DNA of 64,000 nucleotides from Erwinia pyrifoliae DSM 12163 (GCF_000026985.1 NC_017390.1:555828-619827), one strand, 5' to 3'. Positions 1 to 11,575 are shown, numbered from the stretch's first letter. Notes: generated by a model from the letters alone, not told the origin. Numbers and translations: made by a program.

Positions 1-43
1 GTTAACCGGCAGGAACGTAAAGGCGGGTGCGGGACGCCTGGCC

Positions 44-1546
44 GTGCCAGAGCAGTATGGACGCAATGCCGCTGATTCGGCAGGCTTTCATCCGTTAAAA
101 ACCGGCGCTGTGCTGCTACAGACGGATGAGCGTCGTCGTCTTATCCGCGTGCTGACTGAGAACAGTCCGCTGTCAACGCCGGTTACGGAAGCCTGGTGGC
201 TGCGACCGCTGGAGGAGATGGCTGCCCGCGTACAGGAGTGCCCGGCGGCCTGGAACGGGCAATTTTCCGGCCCCGGCGGATTTACTGACCTGAGCCTGAA
301 CGTGGCGACGCGGGCAGTAAGACTGGTGCGCGGCATGATGCTGCCGCCGGGTGCCACGCCGGAGGAACAGGCAGAGCAGGGGGCTGGCTGGGCCTGCGCC
401 CTGTACTGGGCCGGGCTGTTTCATCACTTTGAATGGCTCACGCAGATGGAAGGGGCAACGAAAAGCGGGCGACCCTGGTATCCGGGGCTTAACGTACCCG
501 CAGACCAGTGGCGGGTGCGCCCGAAAGCGTCGCCGGCCGGAGGGATGAACGCCATGTATATGGCCATCCGCCTGCTGCCCGCAGAGGGACTGATTTGGTT
601 GCAGAGGTGGCCAGCCATTTCTGACAGCCTGCTCGGTTTCCTTGCCGGAAGCAGGGCGGGATCTGGCCTTCTGAACAGTATCGTCAGCGACGCCCGCAAC
701 AGCTGCGGTTTTACCGGAGGCACGGTTACCGATGTACCGCCTCCGGCTGGAGTCAGCCCGGTCGTGACCGTTCCGGAAACAGGCCATATCTCCCCGAAAC
801 TATATGAAAACGAAGCCGTGCCATTGTCCAGTGTCAGCAGTGCTTTGCCCGTTGAAAATCATATTGTTACAACTCCCCAGCCATATACTCAGTCTGCGGA
901 AAACAAGGTGCACCCCCAGGTGATTAACAGCCTTGTTTCCGATACTGCGCTGTTGTCAGCACTGGGCAGCGAAGAGAGCATTCCGGCAGATAACGAAAGT
1001 GACGATCGGCAGCAGCAGGTGCCCGGCGGAAACCTGATGTCCATGCTGGATCTGATGGCAGAGGGGCAGCCCCTTCCGTCAGCTGATGAGGCACCGGTGC
1101 TGCCGGAGTCAGCGCCGGCAGGGGAAGAGAGCATCAGCGAAGTCAGCCGGCAGGAGAGCGGTAAGACGGAAATAACGGACGGCGAGAGATTTCTGCAGTG
1201 GCTCAGGCAATCCATCACTGACGGCACGCTTTCCGTTAACGAACGTGACAGCGTGCTGCACATTCTGGCCAGGTTTATTTTTGTCGCCTCACCGGACGTT
1301 TTTTATAAGTACATCTCATCCGCAGGTGATGATATTCAGGATAAACATCAGCTACAGAAAAGTTTTGAAGCGCTCTCTGTCCATCATTCACGAAATGGAA
1401 AGGGGCTTTATCATTACCATAAATACGACGCGCCGGATAAAAGCGGACGCTTTATAAAGGTGTCAGGTTATATGATTGAGACTAATCTTATTTTCAGAAA
1501 AGGGAGTTGTCCGCCGGACAGTATATGGCTTTCACCAAGAAGTTAA
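44..1546 (+). CDS. TraI_2-type (MOBH) conjugative relaxase
   Basis: Probable relaxase of an integrative conjugative element, the enzyme that would nick the transfer origin and lead DNA transfer. The N-terminal third carries the TraI_2-like stretch ending in MLPPGATPEEQAEQ. The last ~115 residues look like the TraI_2 C-terminal (DUF1528) domain, with the typical phrase PPDSIWL at the end. A low-complexity Pro/Ser/Glu linker lies between. Where relatives usually read LLHDxGK, an HD metal-binding motif, this protein reads LFHHFEWL. The GTG at 44 is the first listed start, but the frame stays open to the left edge, so the gene may begin outside the window. The integrase gene follows 34 bases downstream on the same strand. 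Assignment is from remembered family features. Confidence 0.72.
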   Translation: MPEQYGRNAADSAGFHPLKTGAVLLQTDERRRLIRVLTENSPLSTPVTEAWWLRPLEEMAARVQECPAAWNGQFSGPGGFTDLSLNVATRAVRLVRGMMLPPGATPEEQAEQGAGWACALYWAGLFHHFEWLTQMEGATKSGRPWYPGLNVPADQWRVRPKASPAGGMNAMYMAIRLLPAEGLIWLQRWPAISDSLLGFLAGSRAGSGLLNSIVSDARNSCGFTGGTVTDVPPPAGVSPVVTVPETGHISPKLYENEAVPLSSVSSALPVENHIVTTPQPYTQSAENKVHPQVINSLVSDTALLSALGSEESIPADNESDDRQQQVPGGNLMSMLDLMAEGQPLPSADEAPVLPESAPAGEESISEVSRQESGKTEITDGERFLQWLRQSITDGTLSVNERDSVLHILARFIFVASPDVFYKYISSAGDDIQDKHQLQKSFEALSVHHSRNGKGLYHYHKYDAPDKSGRFIKVSGYMIETNLIFRKGSCPPDSIWLSPRS

Positions 1547-1580
1547 TGCGTAAGGCATTAGTGAAAAAAACGAGGGATTT

Positions 1581-2540
1581 ATGGCTGATGTGATGACGTT
1601 TGATGATGTATTGATTGACTATTTTTTCAGTAAGTCTCTGCGTCCTGCGACAGAGTGGAGCTATAGAAAAGTGGTTAAGTCTTTCATCAGCTTTACAGGT
1701 AATGAAGTAGTGCCTGAAGAAGTAGATAAAAAACTGGTTCTGCAGTGGCGACGCAAGGTCATTATTGAAGACGGACTCACTAAAATTACATGGAATAATA
1801 AGCTGACACATATGCGCGCCATTTTTAACCATGCTATTACGCAGGGGCACATCTCTCAAAGGGAAAATCCGTTTAATGGCACCGTTGTCCGGCCAGATGT
1901 CAAACGCAAGAAAACTCTCAACGATGCACAGATTAAAAAAATATACCTGCTTATGGAGGCACGAGAGGCTGAAGAGCGGACGGGTAGGGTTGGCGCATGT
2001 AAGAATGCGCTAAGGCCTGCCTGGTTCTGGATGACGGTTGTGGACATATTACGCCGGACCGGGATGAGGCAGAATCAGTTGCTGCATATACGCCTCTGTG
2101 ACGTTAATTTCGAACACAACTGGATCAGCCTTCGCCCGGAAGGGGCAAAAAACCATCGTGAGCACCGTGTGCCCATCACAACACACCTGCGACCACGACT
2201 GGAAAGGCTTTATGACCAGTCAGTCGGGCGGGGGGCAAAGATGGCCGATCAGTTATTTAATATCTCACGCTTTGACGGACGCAGGAAAGAAACCAGCGAG
2301 AATATGGATCATCCGCCTTTACGCGCCTTTTTCAGGCGTCTTTCTAATGAGTGCGGATTTGTGGTAAGCCCGCATCGTTTCAGACACACGATTGCCACGA
2401 ACCTGATGAGCTTACCCGACCGGAACCTCAAGATGGCGCAGGATCTGTTAGGGCACTCCACACCGGCCGTTACGCTGCAATATGTCGAGAGTGATATTGA
2501 AAAGGTGAGGTTCGTGCTGGAACAGCTCGATGCGTCCTAA
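1581..2540 (+). CDS. Tyrosine recombinase / element integrase
   Basis: Site-specific recombinase of 319 residues that would integrate and excise the element at the neighbouring tRNA-Phe gene. The catalytic set is visible: Arg163 (in TGMRQNQL), His265-x-x-Arg268 (PHRFRHT), His292 (GHST) and the nucleophile Tyr301 (TLQYV). An N-terminal SAM-like DNA-binding domain covers roughly residues 5-105. The set is complete and the frame intact, so the enzyme may be active. It lies 277 bases from the tRNA and downstream of the relaxase gene, a normal layout at one end of an ICE or genomic island. The XerC/D-like family is clear; the precise subfamily is not. Confidence 0.9.
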   Translation: MADVMTFDDVLIDYFFSKSLRPATEWSYRKVVKSFISFTGNEVVPEEVDKKLVLQWRRKVIIEDGLTKITWNNKLTHMRAIFNHAITQGHISQRENPFNGTVVRPDVKRKKTLNDAQIKKIYLLMEAREAEERTGRVGACKNALRPAWFWMTVVDILRRTGMRQNQLLHIRLCDVNFEHNWISLRPEGAKNHREHRVPITTHLRPRLERLYDQSVGRGAKMADQLFNISRFDGRRKETSENMDHPPLRAFFRRLSNECGFVVSPHRFRHTIATNLMSLPDRNLKMAQDLLGHSTPAVTLQYVESDIEKVRFVLEQLDAS

Positions 2541-2676
2541 GGAAAATCTCAAGTCAGATCTAAGCGTTTGTTTATAAAAATGGAAAAAAAGAAGAGGAAA
2601 GCTTTACAAAATATTGACACTGAGAGAAGGAGAGGGTAAATACGTTCATGAAAGGTTTTTAATGGATGTGAAAAAC

Positions 2677-2709
2677 CCGGAGGATGCACTAACATCCTCC
2701 GGACTTTTC
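2677..2709 (+). terminator. Hairpin after the integrase gene
   Basis: A perfect 10-base-pair stem (2677-2686 with 2693-2702), a six-base loop and then ACTTTT. It suits a rho-independent terminator for the integrase transcript and isolates it from the tRNA-Phe gene, although the T run is short. Confidence 0.55.
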
Positions 2710-2811
2710 AGTCCCGTGTTTAACTGTGGTGTGGTAAGCAAAGTACCATCATCAAGTTGGGGACCATTTTACATGCCCGTCAGGAGTTTAATCTCTTAAC
2801 GAACAGGCTCT

Positions 2812-2842
2812 GAAGATGGTGCCCGGACTCGGAATCGAACCA
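2812..2842. other. Probable attachment site (tRNA-Phe 3' end)
   Basis: The tRNA 3' end, from the CCA to the T-arm, is the expected crossover core for the adjacent integrase. Only this copy is in the window. The matching direct repeat would lie to the left, at the far end of the element, so the core length cannot be measured here. Confidence 0.4.
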
Positions 2843-2892
2843 AGGACACGGGGATTTTCAATCCCCTGCTCTACCGACTGAGCTATCCGGGC
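2817..2892 (-). tRNA. tRNA-Phe (anticodon GAA)
   Basis: A 76-base tRNA on the minus strand with CCA encoded. It begins GCCCGGATAGCTCAG at 2892 and has anticodon GAA inside the arm GGGGATTGAAAATCCCC. It is full length and matches the enterobacterial tRNA-Phe. Its 3' end faces left, towards the integrase and relaxase, so the left-hand element is inserted at the tRNA 3' end and the gene is kept whole by the duplicated target. Tyrosine-recombinase islands commonly use tRNA-Phe this way. Confidence 0.98.
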
Positions 2893-3002
2893 AACGGGGC
2901 GCATTAAACCGTAAAGGCCGTTCGGCGTCAACGGGTTTGTCATAAAAAAGTGCTAAAACCCGCTCGGCTGACTGCTTTTTATCCGCATGGAATAAAAGCT
3001 GT

Positions 3003-3602
3003 TCAGCTTAGTGCACCGTTCTTACGGCACAGGGCATTACTCACTATGTCTTCCGCCAGGCGGCGAGCGTTCTCCACCTCCTGCACGTTACGTTTCACCA
3101 GCAGGCGCGACAGGCAACCTTCCAGAATCAGCTCCATCTGATGCGCGACCAGTGGCGGGTTGTCTGTTTCCAGCTCGCAGAGCAGGGCGTGGGAAAATTG
3201 CCATGACGCCTGCTTTTGCAGCTCTGCGACCTCATGAATGGGGTGATCAGGCTGTGGATAGAAACTACAGGCGGCAATAAACAGACAGCCGGGATAACGC
3301 TGATTGTTTACCGCTTCCGCCAGTACCTGATAGCGGGCCAGCAGTTTCTGTTCGGCATTCAGGCTGTCATCCAGCAGCAGCTTGTGCCGCCAGGTGTCAA
3401 TCTGCTGACCATGATAACGCAGTGCGTCGTACAGCAGCGCATCGCGGTCTGACCAGAAACGTTGCAGTTGCTGTTCACTATATCCCAGCTCGTTCGCCAT
3501 CATGACCAGAGACGTGGTGGCGGCGAGTCCGTGCTGCTCCAGGGTATTCAGAGCCTGTTTAAGTACTTGTTCACGCTGCACGCGGTTCTCCACATTTACC
3601 AT
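3003..3602 (-). CDS. yjdC: TetR-family regulator, YjdC-like
   Basis: A 199-residue TetR/AcrR-type transcription factor. An N-terminal helix-turn-helix covers about residues 10-58 (EQHGLAATTSLVMMANELGY...), followed by an all-helical ligand-binding and dimerisation domain. Position and sequence match yjdC, which also lies just downstream of dsbD in E. coli. The ATG at 3602 is 18 bases after the dsbD stop on the same strand, so it is probably cotranscribed with dsbD. The inducer and targets cannot be read from the sequence. Confidence 0.85.
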   Translation of the reverse strand: MVNVENRVQREQVLKQALNTLEQHGLAATTSLVMMANELGYSEQQLQRFWSDRDALLYDALRYHGQQIDTWRHKLLLDDSLNAEQKLLARYQVLAEAVNNQRYPGCLFIAACSFYPQPDHPIHEVAELQKQASWQFSHALLCELETDNPPLVAHQMELILEGCLSRLLVKRNVQEVENARRLAEDIVSNALCRKNGALS

Positions 3603-3620
3603 TTAACGTTTTAGTGTCGT

Positions 3621-5336
3621 TTACCGCGCCAGTTTCTGCAAATGCGCGTGGAAATCTGAGGGTTTCATAAAACCCGTCACGCGCGATCCGGGAATTTCGT
3701 GCCCGTCGGCAGCAAAAAACAGAATGGTCGGCAGGCCCAACACATTCAGATGCTTAAGCAGGGCGCTGTCACGGGCGTTATTCGCTGTTACATCTGCCTG
3801 TAACAGCTGCATAGAAGCGAGCGCTGCGCGTACCGGGGCATCACGGAAGGTGTACTTATCAAACTCTTTGCAGGCCACGCACCAGTCGGCGTACAGGTCG
3901 AGCATGGTAATTTTGCCGTTGCTGCTTTGCAGTTGCTGGTTAAGCAGCCCAGCATGGGTAACAGGCGTAAAGCTGATTGGTGCCGCCGCTTGTGGGGCAG
4001 GGGCGTTGCCAAAAGCCCAGTCCTGTAATGGACGGGCAGCGATTAACATGGCACCTAACAGCAGAATTTGCAGCACGCGCAGCCAGCCGCAGTTGCTCTT
4101 CAGGCTACTGATAAAGGCCCAGCCGAAGAACGCCACGCCCAGCCCGCTCCACATCCGCAGTCCCCAGCTTTCACCGACCACGCGCTCCAACAGGAATACC
4201 GGCAGGGCGAGAATGACAAAGCCAAAACCTTCTTTCACCGTTTGCATCCACGGGCCGTTTTTCGGCAACAGACGGTTACCGAACAGGGTAATGGCGATCA
4301 GCGGCAGGCCCATCCCAAGTGCGTACAGATACAGGGTTCCGGCTCCGGTCAGCATGTTCCCGCTCTGGGCGATATACAGCAGGATGGCGCTGAGCGGCGC
4401 GGTGGTGCAGGGCGAGCAGATCAGCCCCGCCAGCGCGCCCATCAGGAATACGCCGGGCAGTGAACCGCCCTGCTGGCGGTTGCTCCACAGCGTCAGACGG
4501 GTTTGCAGCGCGGAGGGAAGCTGCAGGTTGAACAGGCCAAACATCGACAGCGCCAGCAGGATAAACAGCGCGGAGAGCACCATCAGCACGGCAGGTGCCT
4601 GCAATGCGGCCTGGAAACGCAGCCCGGCAGCCGCCACCACTACGCCCATCAGCGTATAGGTCAGCGCCATCCCCTGTACATAAAGCATGGCAAGTGCAAA
4701 CAGGCGGCTCAGGCTGTACTGACGATTGCCGCCGAGGATAATAGCGGAAATCAGCGGATACATCGGCAGTACGCAGGGAGTGAAAGCGACGCCGATACCG
4801 ATCAGCAGCGCCCACAGTGCGGAAAATGGCAGAGAATGTTCATTGCTATCCTCCACTAAGCTGGCTGGCATGGCTGCATTCGCCAATGAACTCTGCGCGG
4901 CAACCGCGTTTAAAGGTACGTTACGCGTTTCCGGTGGATAGCAAAACCCGGCGGCGGCGCACCCCTGATAGCTCACCGTGAGCTGTGCGCCGGCAGCAGC
5001 CTGAATGAGGGTGAACGGCAGCGTCAGACTGTGCGGATAAACTGCCATTTTGCCGTAGAATTCATCTTCGTGCGGTTGCCCGGCCGGCAGGCTCCACTGG
5101 GCGAGGGTTGCACCTTTCAGGCTAATTTTGATCTGCTGGCGATAAAGGTAATAGCCTGGTTTAATCTGCCAGCTAAGGTGTAGGCGCTCATTTTTCTGAG
5201 AAAAATCAAATGAAAAGGCTTGGTTGGCCGTGACAAACTGAGCAGAGTTGTTCTGCCCAAACAACGACGCGCTGGCGTTCAGGCTGAACAGGGTGGTTAA
5301 CAGCAGGAAAATAAAGGGCGTAATGCGCTGGTCCAT
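3621..5336 (-). CDS. dsbD: Thiol:disulfide interchange protein DsbD
   Basis: Carries electrons from cytoplasmic thioredoxin across the inner membrane to DsbC, DsbG and cytochrome-c maturation proteins. All three redox modules and their cysteine pairs are present: the periplasmic N-domain ([14 protein letters not shown]), eight membrane segments with cysteines in TPCVLPMYP and ICSPCTTAP, and a C-terminal thioredoxin domain with WCVACK. The frame is open upstream to 5426, but a start at 5336 gives a clean signal peptide ([20 protein letters not shown]) and 571 residues, against 565 in E. coli. In E. coli cutA lies between dcuA and dsbD; here only about 200 bases separate them and no cutA is seen. 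Confidence 0.97.
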   Translation of the reverse strand: MDQRITPFIFLLLTTLFSLNASASLFGQNNSAQFVTANQAFSFDFSQKNERLHLSWQIKPGYYLYRQQIKISLKGATLAQWSLPAGQPHEDEFYGKMAVYPHSLTLPFTLIQAAAGAQLTVSYQGCAAAGFCYPPETRNVPLNAVAAQSSLANAAMPASLVEDSNEHSLPFSALWALLIGIGVAFTPCVLPMYPLISAIILGGNRQYSLSRLFALAMLYVQGMALTYTLMGVVVAAAGLRFQAALQAPAVLMVLSALFILLALSMFGLFNLQLPSALQTRLTLWSNRQQGGSLPGVFLMGALAGLICSPCTTAPLSAILLYIAQSGNMLTGAGTLYLYALGMGLPLIAITLFGNRLLPKNGPWMQTVKEGFGFVILALPVFLLERVVGESWGLRMWSGLGVAFFGWAFISSLKSNCGWLRVLQILLLGAMLIAARPLQDWAFGNAPAPQAAAPISFTPVTHAGLLNQQLQSSNGKITMLDLYADWCVACKEFDKYTFRDAPVRAALASMQLLQADVTANNARDSALLKHLNVLGLPTILFFAADGHEIPGSRVTGFMKPSDFHAHLQKLAR

Positions 5337-5543
5337 GACGGGTATTTGCTCTCTCCATATGAAACGGGTAATGGCGAATTTCACGATTCTGGCCATTCCT
5401 TGTGCGGCAAGCGCAGATAATAGCATGGCAGAGCGGGTATGGGGTTTTCAGGATATAACGATCGGACCGGGGGGTAAATCATTGGAGCCATAACGACATG
5501 ACGGGGGCCAATCGCGGCTGGCGATCGGCCCGCAGGGGCACGT

Positions 5544-6845
5544 CTACAGCAGAACCCCTCCCAGCAAGAAACCAAACGCCACCGACAGGACGATGGCCAA
5601 TGTGCCGGGCACCAGGAATGAGTGATTAAACACCAGGCTGCCAATGCGCGTCGAGCCGGTATCGTCCATCTCGACCGCCGCGAGTAATGTTGGATAGGTT
5701 GGCAGCACAAACAGGGCGGAAACCGCAGCAAATGACGCGACGGCGGTGACCGGTGAGACGCCCAGCATCAGTGCCGCAGGCATCAGCGCTTTGGTGGTGG
5801 CCGCCTGTGAGTAAAGCAGGGTGGATGCAAAGAACAGGATAACTGCCAGCATCCACGGATAATCATGCAGCAGATTGCCTGCCACCTGCTGAATATCGCC
5901 AATATGGGCTTTGACAAAGGTATCTCCCAGCCATGCCACGCCCAGTACGCAGACGCAGGCGCTCATGCCGGATTTGAAAGTGCTGGCATTCAGGATCTCT
6001 GCGCTATCAATCTTACAGCTAAAGCAGATCAGCATGGCCACCGTCAGCATAAACACCACGATGGCTTCGTTACGTGGCAGTACCGGGTTGTCGATCAGCC
6101 CCACCGCATCGCCGATCGCGGTGGCGTACATTACTACGGCGACAATGCCTGCCAGCAGCAGCACAACCGAGCGTTTCGCTCCCGGTTTTAGCTCGAACTT
6201 GCTGGCCCCGCGCAGTGTGACTTCCCCTTTCGCCAGCCGGGCCTGAAACAAGGCATCGTCTTTCAGCTCTTTACCGAGGAAATTAGTGATTAAAGCAGCG
6301 ATAAAGATACCCGCCATGGTCGCGGGAATAGCGACCGCCAGCAGCATCAGGTAACTGATCCCTTTTGGCTCAAGGATGCCGGCCATAAACACCACCGCCG
6401 CTGATATCGGTGAGGCGGTGATCGCTATTTGCGATGCAACCACGGCAATCGACAGCGCACGGGAAGGGCGCACTCCCTGCTCCTTGGCGACTTCAGCAAT
6501 CACCGGCAGCGTGGAGAATGCAGTATGTCCGGTTCCCGCCAGCAGGGACATCAGATACGTCACCAGTGGAGCGAGCAGGGTAATGTAACGCGGATGCTTA
6601 CGCAGCAGGCGCTCGGCCAGATTAACCAGATAATCCATGCCGCCAGCCACCTGCATAGCGGCAATGGCGGCGATGACCGCCATAATGATTTCTATGACAT
6701 CGAACGGAATCGCCCCTGGCAAGATCTGAAATCCGAGGGTTAATACCAGTACCCCAAGACCGCCAGCGAAGCCGATGCCTATCCCTCCCAACCGGCTACC
6801 CAGATAAATAGCGGCAAAGACGACAAGAAATTCTGGTACTAACAT
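5544..6845 (-). CDS. dcuA: Anaerobic C4-dicarboxylate antiporter DcuA
   Basis: Inner-membrane transporter for aspartate, fumarate, malate and succinate. The 433-residue protein has the length and sequence pattern of E. coli DcuA, with about ten hydrophobic segments, the N-terminal GIGIGFAGGLGVLVL and a C-terminal MDDTGSTRIGSLVFNHSF block. It follows aspA on the same strand after a terminator-like hairpin, so the two can be made together or separately. With AspA it forms an aspartate-uptake and fumarate-producing module. In E. coli this feeds fumarate respiration, but the frd genes are not in their usual slot near efp in this window. Confidence 0.96.
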   Translation of the reverse strand: MLVPEFLVVFAAIYLGSRLGGIGIGFAGGLGVLVLTLGFQILPGAIPFDVIEIIMAVIAAIAAMQVAGGMDYLVNLAERLLRKHPRYITLLAPLVTYLMSLLAGTGHTAFSTLPVIAEVAKEQGVRPSRALSIAVVASQIAITASPISAAVVFMAGILEPKGISYLMLLAVAIPATMAGIFIAALITNFLGKELKDDALFQARLAKGEVTLRGASKFELKPGAKRSVVLLLAGIVAVVMYATAIGDAVGLIDNPVLPRNEAIVVFMLTVAMLICFSCKIDSAEILNASTFKSGMSACVCVLGVAWLGDTFVKAHIGDIQQVAGNLLHDYPWMLAVILFFASTLLYSQAATTKALMPAALMLGVSPVTAVASFAAVSALFVLPTYPTLLAAVEMDDTGSTRIGSLVFNHSFLVPGTLAIVLSVAFGFLLGGVLL

Positions 6846-6889
6846 GGTGTTTCCTTAATTTATTACTTACTGGATGTTAATCATTTATG

Positions 6890-6936
6890 GGCTGTAAAAA
6901 GCAAAAGGCACGCCGCTGTGAGAACCGACGTGCCTT
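6890..6936 (-). terminator. Hairpin between aspA and dcuA
   Basis: The arms AAGGCACG (6905-6912) and CGTGCCTT (6929-6936) form a perfect 8-base-pair stem. Read on the minus strand the second arm runs into TTTTGCTTTTT, so this is a plausible intrinsic terminator after aspA that would leave partial read-through into dcuA. Confidence 0.6.
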
Positions 6937-7082
6937 ACATGCTCCTTCATGCCTTAAGCGGCAAATGCGTTGGCTCTGCGTGCTCCTTCTCGCTTTATCA
7001 TTTTCGTTGCGCCTGCCAGAGATTTACCGGCCAACAACCTTCCTGATAACTGGCTGAGATAAGGCATGGTCAGATGGCTGCA

Positions 7083-8519
7083 TTACTGTTCGTTTTCATC
7101 GGTGTAGCGTCTGGCTTTGTACACCGGGAACATCAGATTTTGCGTTGAGAAGATATCATCCAGTTCGCTTTCGGTCAGCAGACCACGTTCCAGCACCACT
7201 TCACGCACGCTCTTACCCGTTTCTGCGCAGATCTTGCCGACGATATCGCCGTTATGGTGGCCGATATACGGGTTGAGATAGGTGACGATACCGATGGAGT
7301 TAAACACGTAGGCTTCACATACCGCTTTGTTGGCGGTGATACCATCGACGCATTTTTCCAGCAGGTTGTAGCAGGCGTTCGTCAGAATGTGAATAGATTC
7401 GAACAGCGCCTGGCCGATCACGGGTTCCATCACGTTGAGCTGAAGCTGACCGGCTTCAGACGCCATGGTCACGGTGATATCGTTGCCGATGACTTTAAAG
7501 CACACCTGATTGACCACTTCCGGCACTACCGGGTTCACCTTGGCTGGCATGATCGAAGAACCGGCCTGCAATTCTGGCAGGTTGATTTCGTTCAGGCCGG
7601 CGCGCGGACCGGAGGAGAGCAGGCGCAGGTCATTACAAATTTTCGACAGCTTTACCGCCAGGCGCTTCAGCGAGCTGTGTACCATCACATAGGCACCGCA
7701 GTCGGAAGTGGCTTCGATTAAGTCTTCAGCTGGAACACAGGCCAGGCCGCTGACTTCCGCCAGTTTGGCCACCGCCAGTTGCTGATAGCCATCCGGAGTA
7801 TTGAGGCGTGTACCGATTGCCGTTGCGCCGAGATTGACCTCCAGCAGCAGTTCAGCGTTGCGCAAAATGCTACGGATCTCTTCATTTAATAGCACGTTAA
7901 AGGCATGAAACTCCTGGCCGAGGGTCATCGGCACCGCGTCCTGTAGCTGGGTACGGCCCATTTTCAGAATAGTATTAAACTCAACCGCTTTCCGCTGGAA
8001 GCCTTCGCTCAATTGACCGATAGCGTCGAGGAGTTTGAGAATGGAGCTGTAAACCGCGATGCGAAAACCGGTAGGATAGGCATCGTTGGTGGACTGGCAT
8101 TTGTTGACGTGATCGTTCGGGTTAAGGAACTGATACTCACCTTTCTGATGGCCCATGATCTCCAGGCCGATATTCGCCAACACTTCATTGGTGTTCATAT
8201 TCACTGAAGTGCCCGCGCCGCCCTGATAAACATCGATCGGGAACTGATCCATACACTTGCCGTTGTTCAGCACTTCGTCACAGGCGCTGATAATGGCATT
8301 GGCCACGTTGCGCGGAATAGTTTGTAATTCTTTGTTCGCCAGCGCGGCTGCCTTTTTCACCATCACCATGCCGCGCACAAACTCAGGAATATCGCTGATT
8401 TTGCTGTTGCTGATGTAAAAGTTTTCAATCGCACGCAAAGTATGAACACCGTAGTACGCATCCGCAGGAACTTCGCGCATGCCAAGTAGGTCTTCTTCGA
8501 TACGAATGTTATTAACCAT
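7083..8519 (-). CDS. aspA: Aspartate ammonia-lyase (aspartase)
   Basis: Cytoplasmic lyase converting L-aspartate to fumarate and ammonia. The 478-residue protein carries the fumarase/aspartase signature [11 protein letters not shown], whose loop holds the catalytic serine, and the conserved phrases [16 protein letters not shown] and NDAYPTGFR. The ATG at 8519 follows a good AAGAAGG ribosome site. It is divergent from fxsA with 367 bases between them and lies upstream of dcuA. E. coli aspA is activated by CRP, but I could not place a convincing CRP site here. Confidence 0.98.
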   Translation of the reverse strand: MVNNIRIEEDLLGMREVPADAYYGVHTLRAIENFYISNSKISDIPEFVRGMVMVKKAAALANKELQTIPRNVANAIISACDEVLNNGKCMDQFPIDVYQGGAGTSVNMNTNEVLANIGLEIMGHQKGEYQFLNPNDHVNKCQSTNDAYPTGFRIAVYSSILKLLDAIGQLSEGFQRKAVEFNTILKMGRTQLQDAVPMTLGQEFHAFNVLLNEEIRSILRNAELLLEVNLGATAIGTRLNTPDGYQQLAVAKLAEVSGLACVPAEDLIEATSDCGAYVMVHSSLKRLAVKLSKICNDLRLLSSGPRAGLNEINLPELQAGSSIMPAKVNPVVPEVVNQVCFKVIGNDITVTMASEAGQLQLNVMEPVIGQALFESIHILTNACYNLLEKCVDGITANKAVCEAYVFNSIGIVTYLNPYIGHHNGDIVGKICAETGKSVREVVLERGLLTESELDDIFSTQNLMFPVYKARRYTDENEQ

Positions 8520-8886
8520 GAGAACCTTCTTTAAGGGGGGATACTGATAGAATCATCACAGCGTCACTGCTGTGTTAGCAGGCATCATCCCATGAATATG
8601 CGACCTGAAGCGCCTGCTGCGACATTTTATCTGTTTGTGTCGGGGTGAGCACGATCATATTCCGATGTCATGCAAAAGACTGGACTCGGATCGCATAATT
8701 TTGTGTCATATCATACAGCTTCAATGATACATGGTCTGGGTAACATTGGCAGTTCCCAAAGGATTTTCAACATTTTAAGTTGAAAATCCGGGTTAGCGTT
8801 CCCATTTTCTATATTACAGGTCGTTACGAACCTCATTTTATGTCGTCGTGTATGCTGCAAGGCGGCCATTGATACAGGAGAATACG
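8520..8886. other. Divergent aspA/fxsA control region
   Basis: A 367-base gap between two divergent genes. It holds their promoters but no reading frame I would call. Several TGTG and TCACA half-sites occur (for example near 8545-8560), but none forms a good CRP palindrome at a suitable distance. Confidence 0.4.
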
Positions 8887-9351
8887 GTGCGCTGGTTACC
8901 GTTCTTAATTATGTTTGTCCTGGTATGGATTGAGATTTCTCTCTTCATTCAGATTGCCCATGTCATCGGGGTATTATTGACGATGCTGCTGGTGATTTTC
9001 ACCTCCTGCATTGGCATCTCGCTGGTGAAGAACCAGGGGATGAAGAATTTTATGTTGATGCAGCAGAAGCTCCATGCGGGTGAAAGCCCGGCGGCAGAGA
9101 TGACCAAAAGCGTGTCGCTGGTACTGGCGGGCTTCCTGCTGCTGCTACCGGGTTTCTTTAGCGACTTTATTGGCCTGCTGCTGCTGCTGCCACCGGTACA
9201 GAAGCATCTGACGCTTAAGCTGATGCCGCATCTGAAAATGCGGCGTGGGCCGGGTGCCGGTCCCGACAGCGGAGTGACCGTTGACGGTGAATTTGAGCGC
9301 AAAGAGGTTATGCGGATTGAGCACGACGATGGCAACCCCCCTCATCAATAA
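8887..9351 (+). CDS. fxsA: FxsA inner-membrane protein
   Basis: Small cytoplasmic-membrane protein. In E. coli, overproduced FxsA suppresses F exclusion of phage T7 by binding PifA. The GTG at 8887 fits the family N-terminus (RWLPFLIMFVLVWIEIS) and has a CAGGAG ribosome site six bases upstream, while the longer frame from 8848 adds an unrelated stretch. The result is 154 residues (158 in E. coli) with hydrophobic segments near residues 3-22, 27-46 and 73-100, a PPVQKHLTLKLMPHL block and a charged cytoplasmic tail. It lies upstream of groES as in E. coli. Confidence 0.93.
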   Translation: MRWLPFLIMFVLVWIEISLFIQIAHVIGVLLTMLLVIFTSCIGISLVKNQGMKNFMLMQQKLHAGESPAAEMTKSVSLVLAGFLLLLPGFFSDFIGLLLLLPPVQKHLTLKLMPHLKMRRGPGAGPDSGVTVDGEFERKEVMRIEHDDGNPPHQ

Positions 9352-9464
9352 CCGCAGCTGGCACGGCGCGCACCTCTGACGGTCGCGCCGTTTTGCTATC
9401 TGCCTGCTCTGGTGGCTAAAAAAACGGCAAATGCCGCAGTGAATAAAAAAAATCGCTTCTGCCC

Positions 9465-9493
9465 CTTGAAAGGCCATCAGTACGGCCGCATCT
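9465..9493 (+). promoter_or_regulatory. Sigma-32 heat-shock promoter of groESL
   Basis: A -35 element CTTGAA (9465-9470) and a -10 element CCGCATCT (9486-9493) lie 15 bases apart. They fit the sigma-32 consensus CTTGAA / CCCCATNT with one mismatch. The site is about 80 bases upstream of groES, matching the arrangement in E. coli. Confidence 0.8.
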
Positions 9494-9571
9494 CTTCCGT
9501 CACGAGGCCGGTAGCCCATGTAGCCCGGCTTTCATCCCAAACTGATTGGACTTCTCAAAGGAGAGCTAACA

Positions 9572-9865
9572 ATGAAAATTCGTCCATTGCACGATCGTGT
9601 GATCGTCAAGCGTAAAGAAGTTGAATCCAAATCTGCTGGCGGCATTGTACTGACCGGTTCTGCAGCGGGTAAATCTACCCGTGGCGAGGTTCTGGCAGTT
9701 GGCAACGGCCGCATCCTGGAAAGCGGTGACGTCAAGCCGCTGGACGTGAAAGTGGGTGACGTGGTCATCTTCAGCGAAGGCTACGGCGCGAAAACCGAAA
9801 AAATCGACAACGAAGAAGTTCTGATCATCTCAGAAAGCGACATTCTGGCAATTGTTGAAGCGTAA
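9572..9865 (+). CDS. groES: Co-chaperonin GroES
   Basis: The 10-kDa lid of the GroEL chamber, 97 residues as in E. coli. It starts [14 protein letters not shown], and the mobile loop that contacts GroEL (roughly residues 17-32, [16 protein letters not shown]) is intact. The ATG follows a strong AAGGAGAG ribosome site. It is the first gene of the heat-shock operon, with groEL 36 bases downstream. Confidence 0.99.
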   Translation: MKIRPLHDRVIVKRKEVESKSAGGIVLTGSAAGKSTRGEVLAVGNGRILESGDVKPLDVKVGDVVIFSEGYGAKTEKIDNEEVLIISESDILAIVEA

Positions 9866-11551
<1,686 letters not shown>

Positions 11552-11575
11552 TCCCCCCAGGCACCTGTCCGAATA

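Noticed and set aside
2614-2799. 61-codon frame between the integrase and tRNA-Phe
   Set aside because: It runs through the integrase terminator hairpin and has no recognisable sequence.
5337-5426. 30-codon upstream extension of dsbD, considered as a remnant of cutA
   Set aside because: The extension does not resemble the CutA C-terminus, and the signal peptide fits only the start at 5336.
8545-8716. Possible CRP sites between aspA and fxsA
   Set aside because: The best candidates have two or more mismatches in the half-sites, and the one at 8545-8560 is too close to the aspA start.
9180-9200. CTG-repeat stretch in fxsA
   Set aside because: It encodes a run of leucines in a membrane segment and is ordinary codon repetition.
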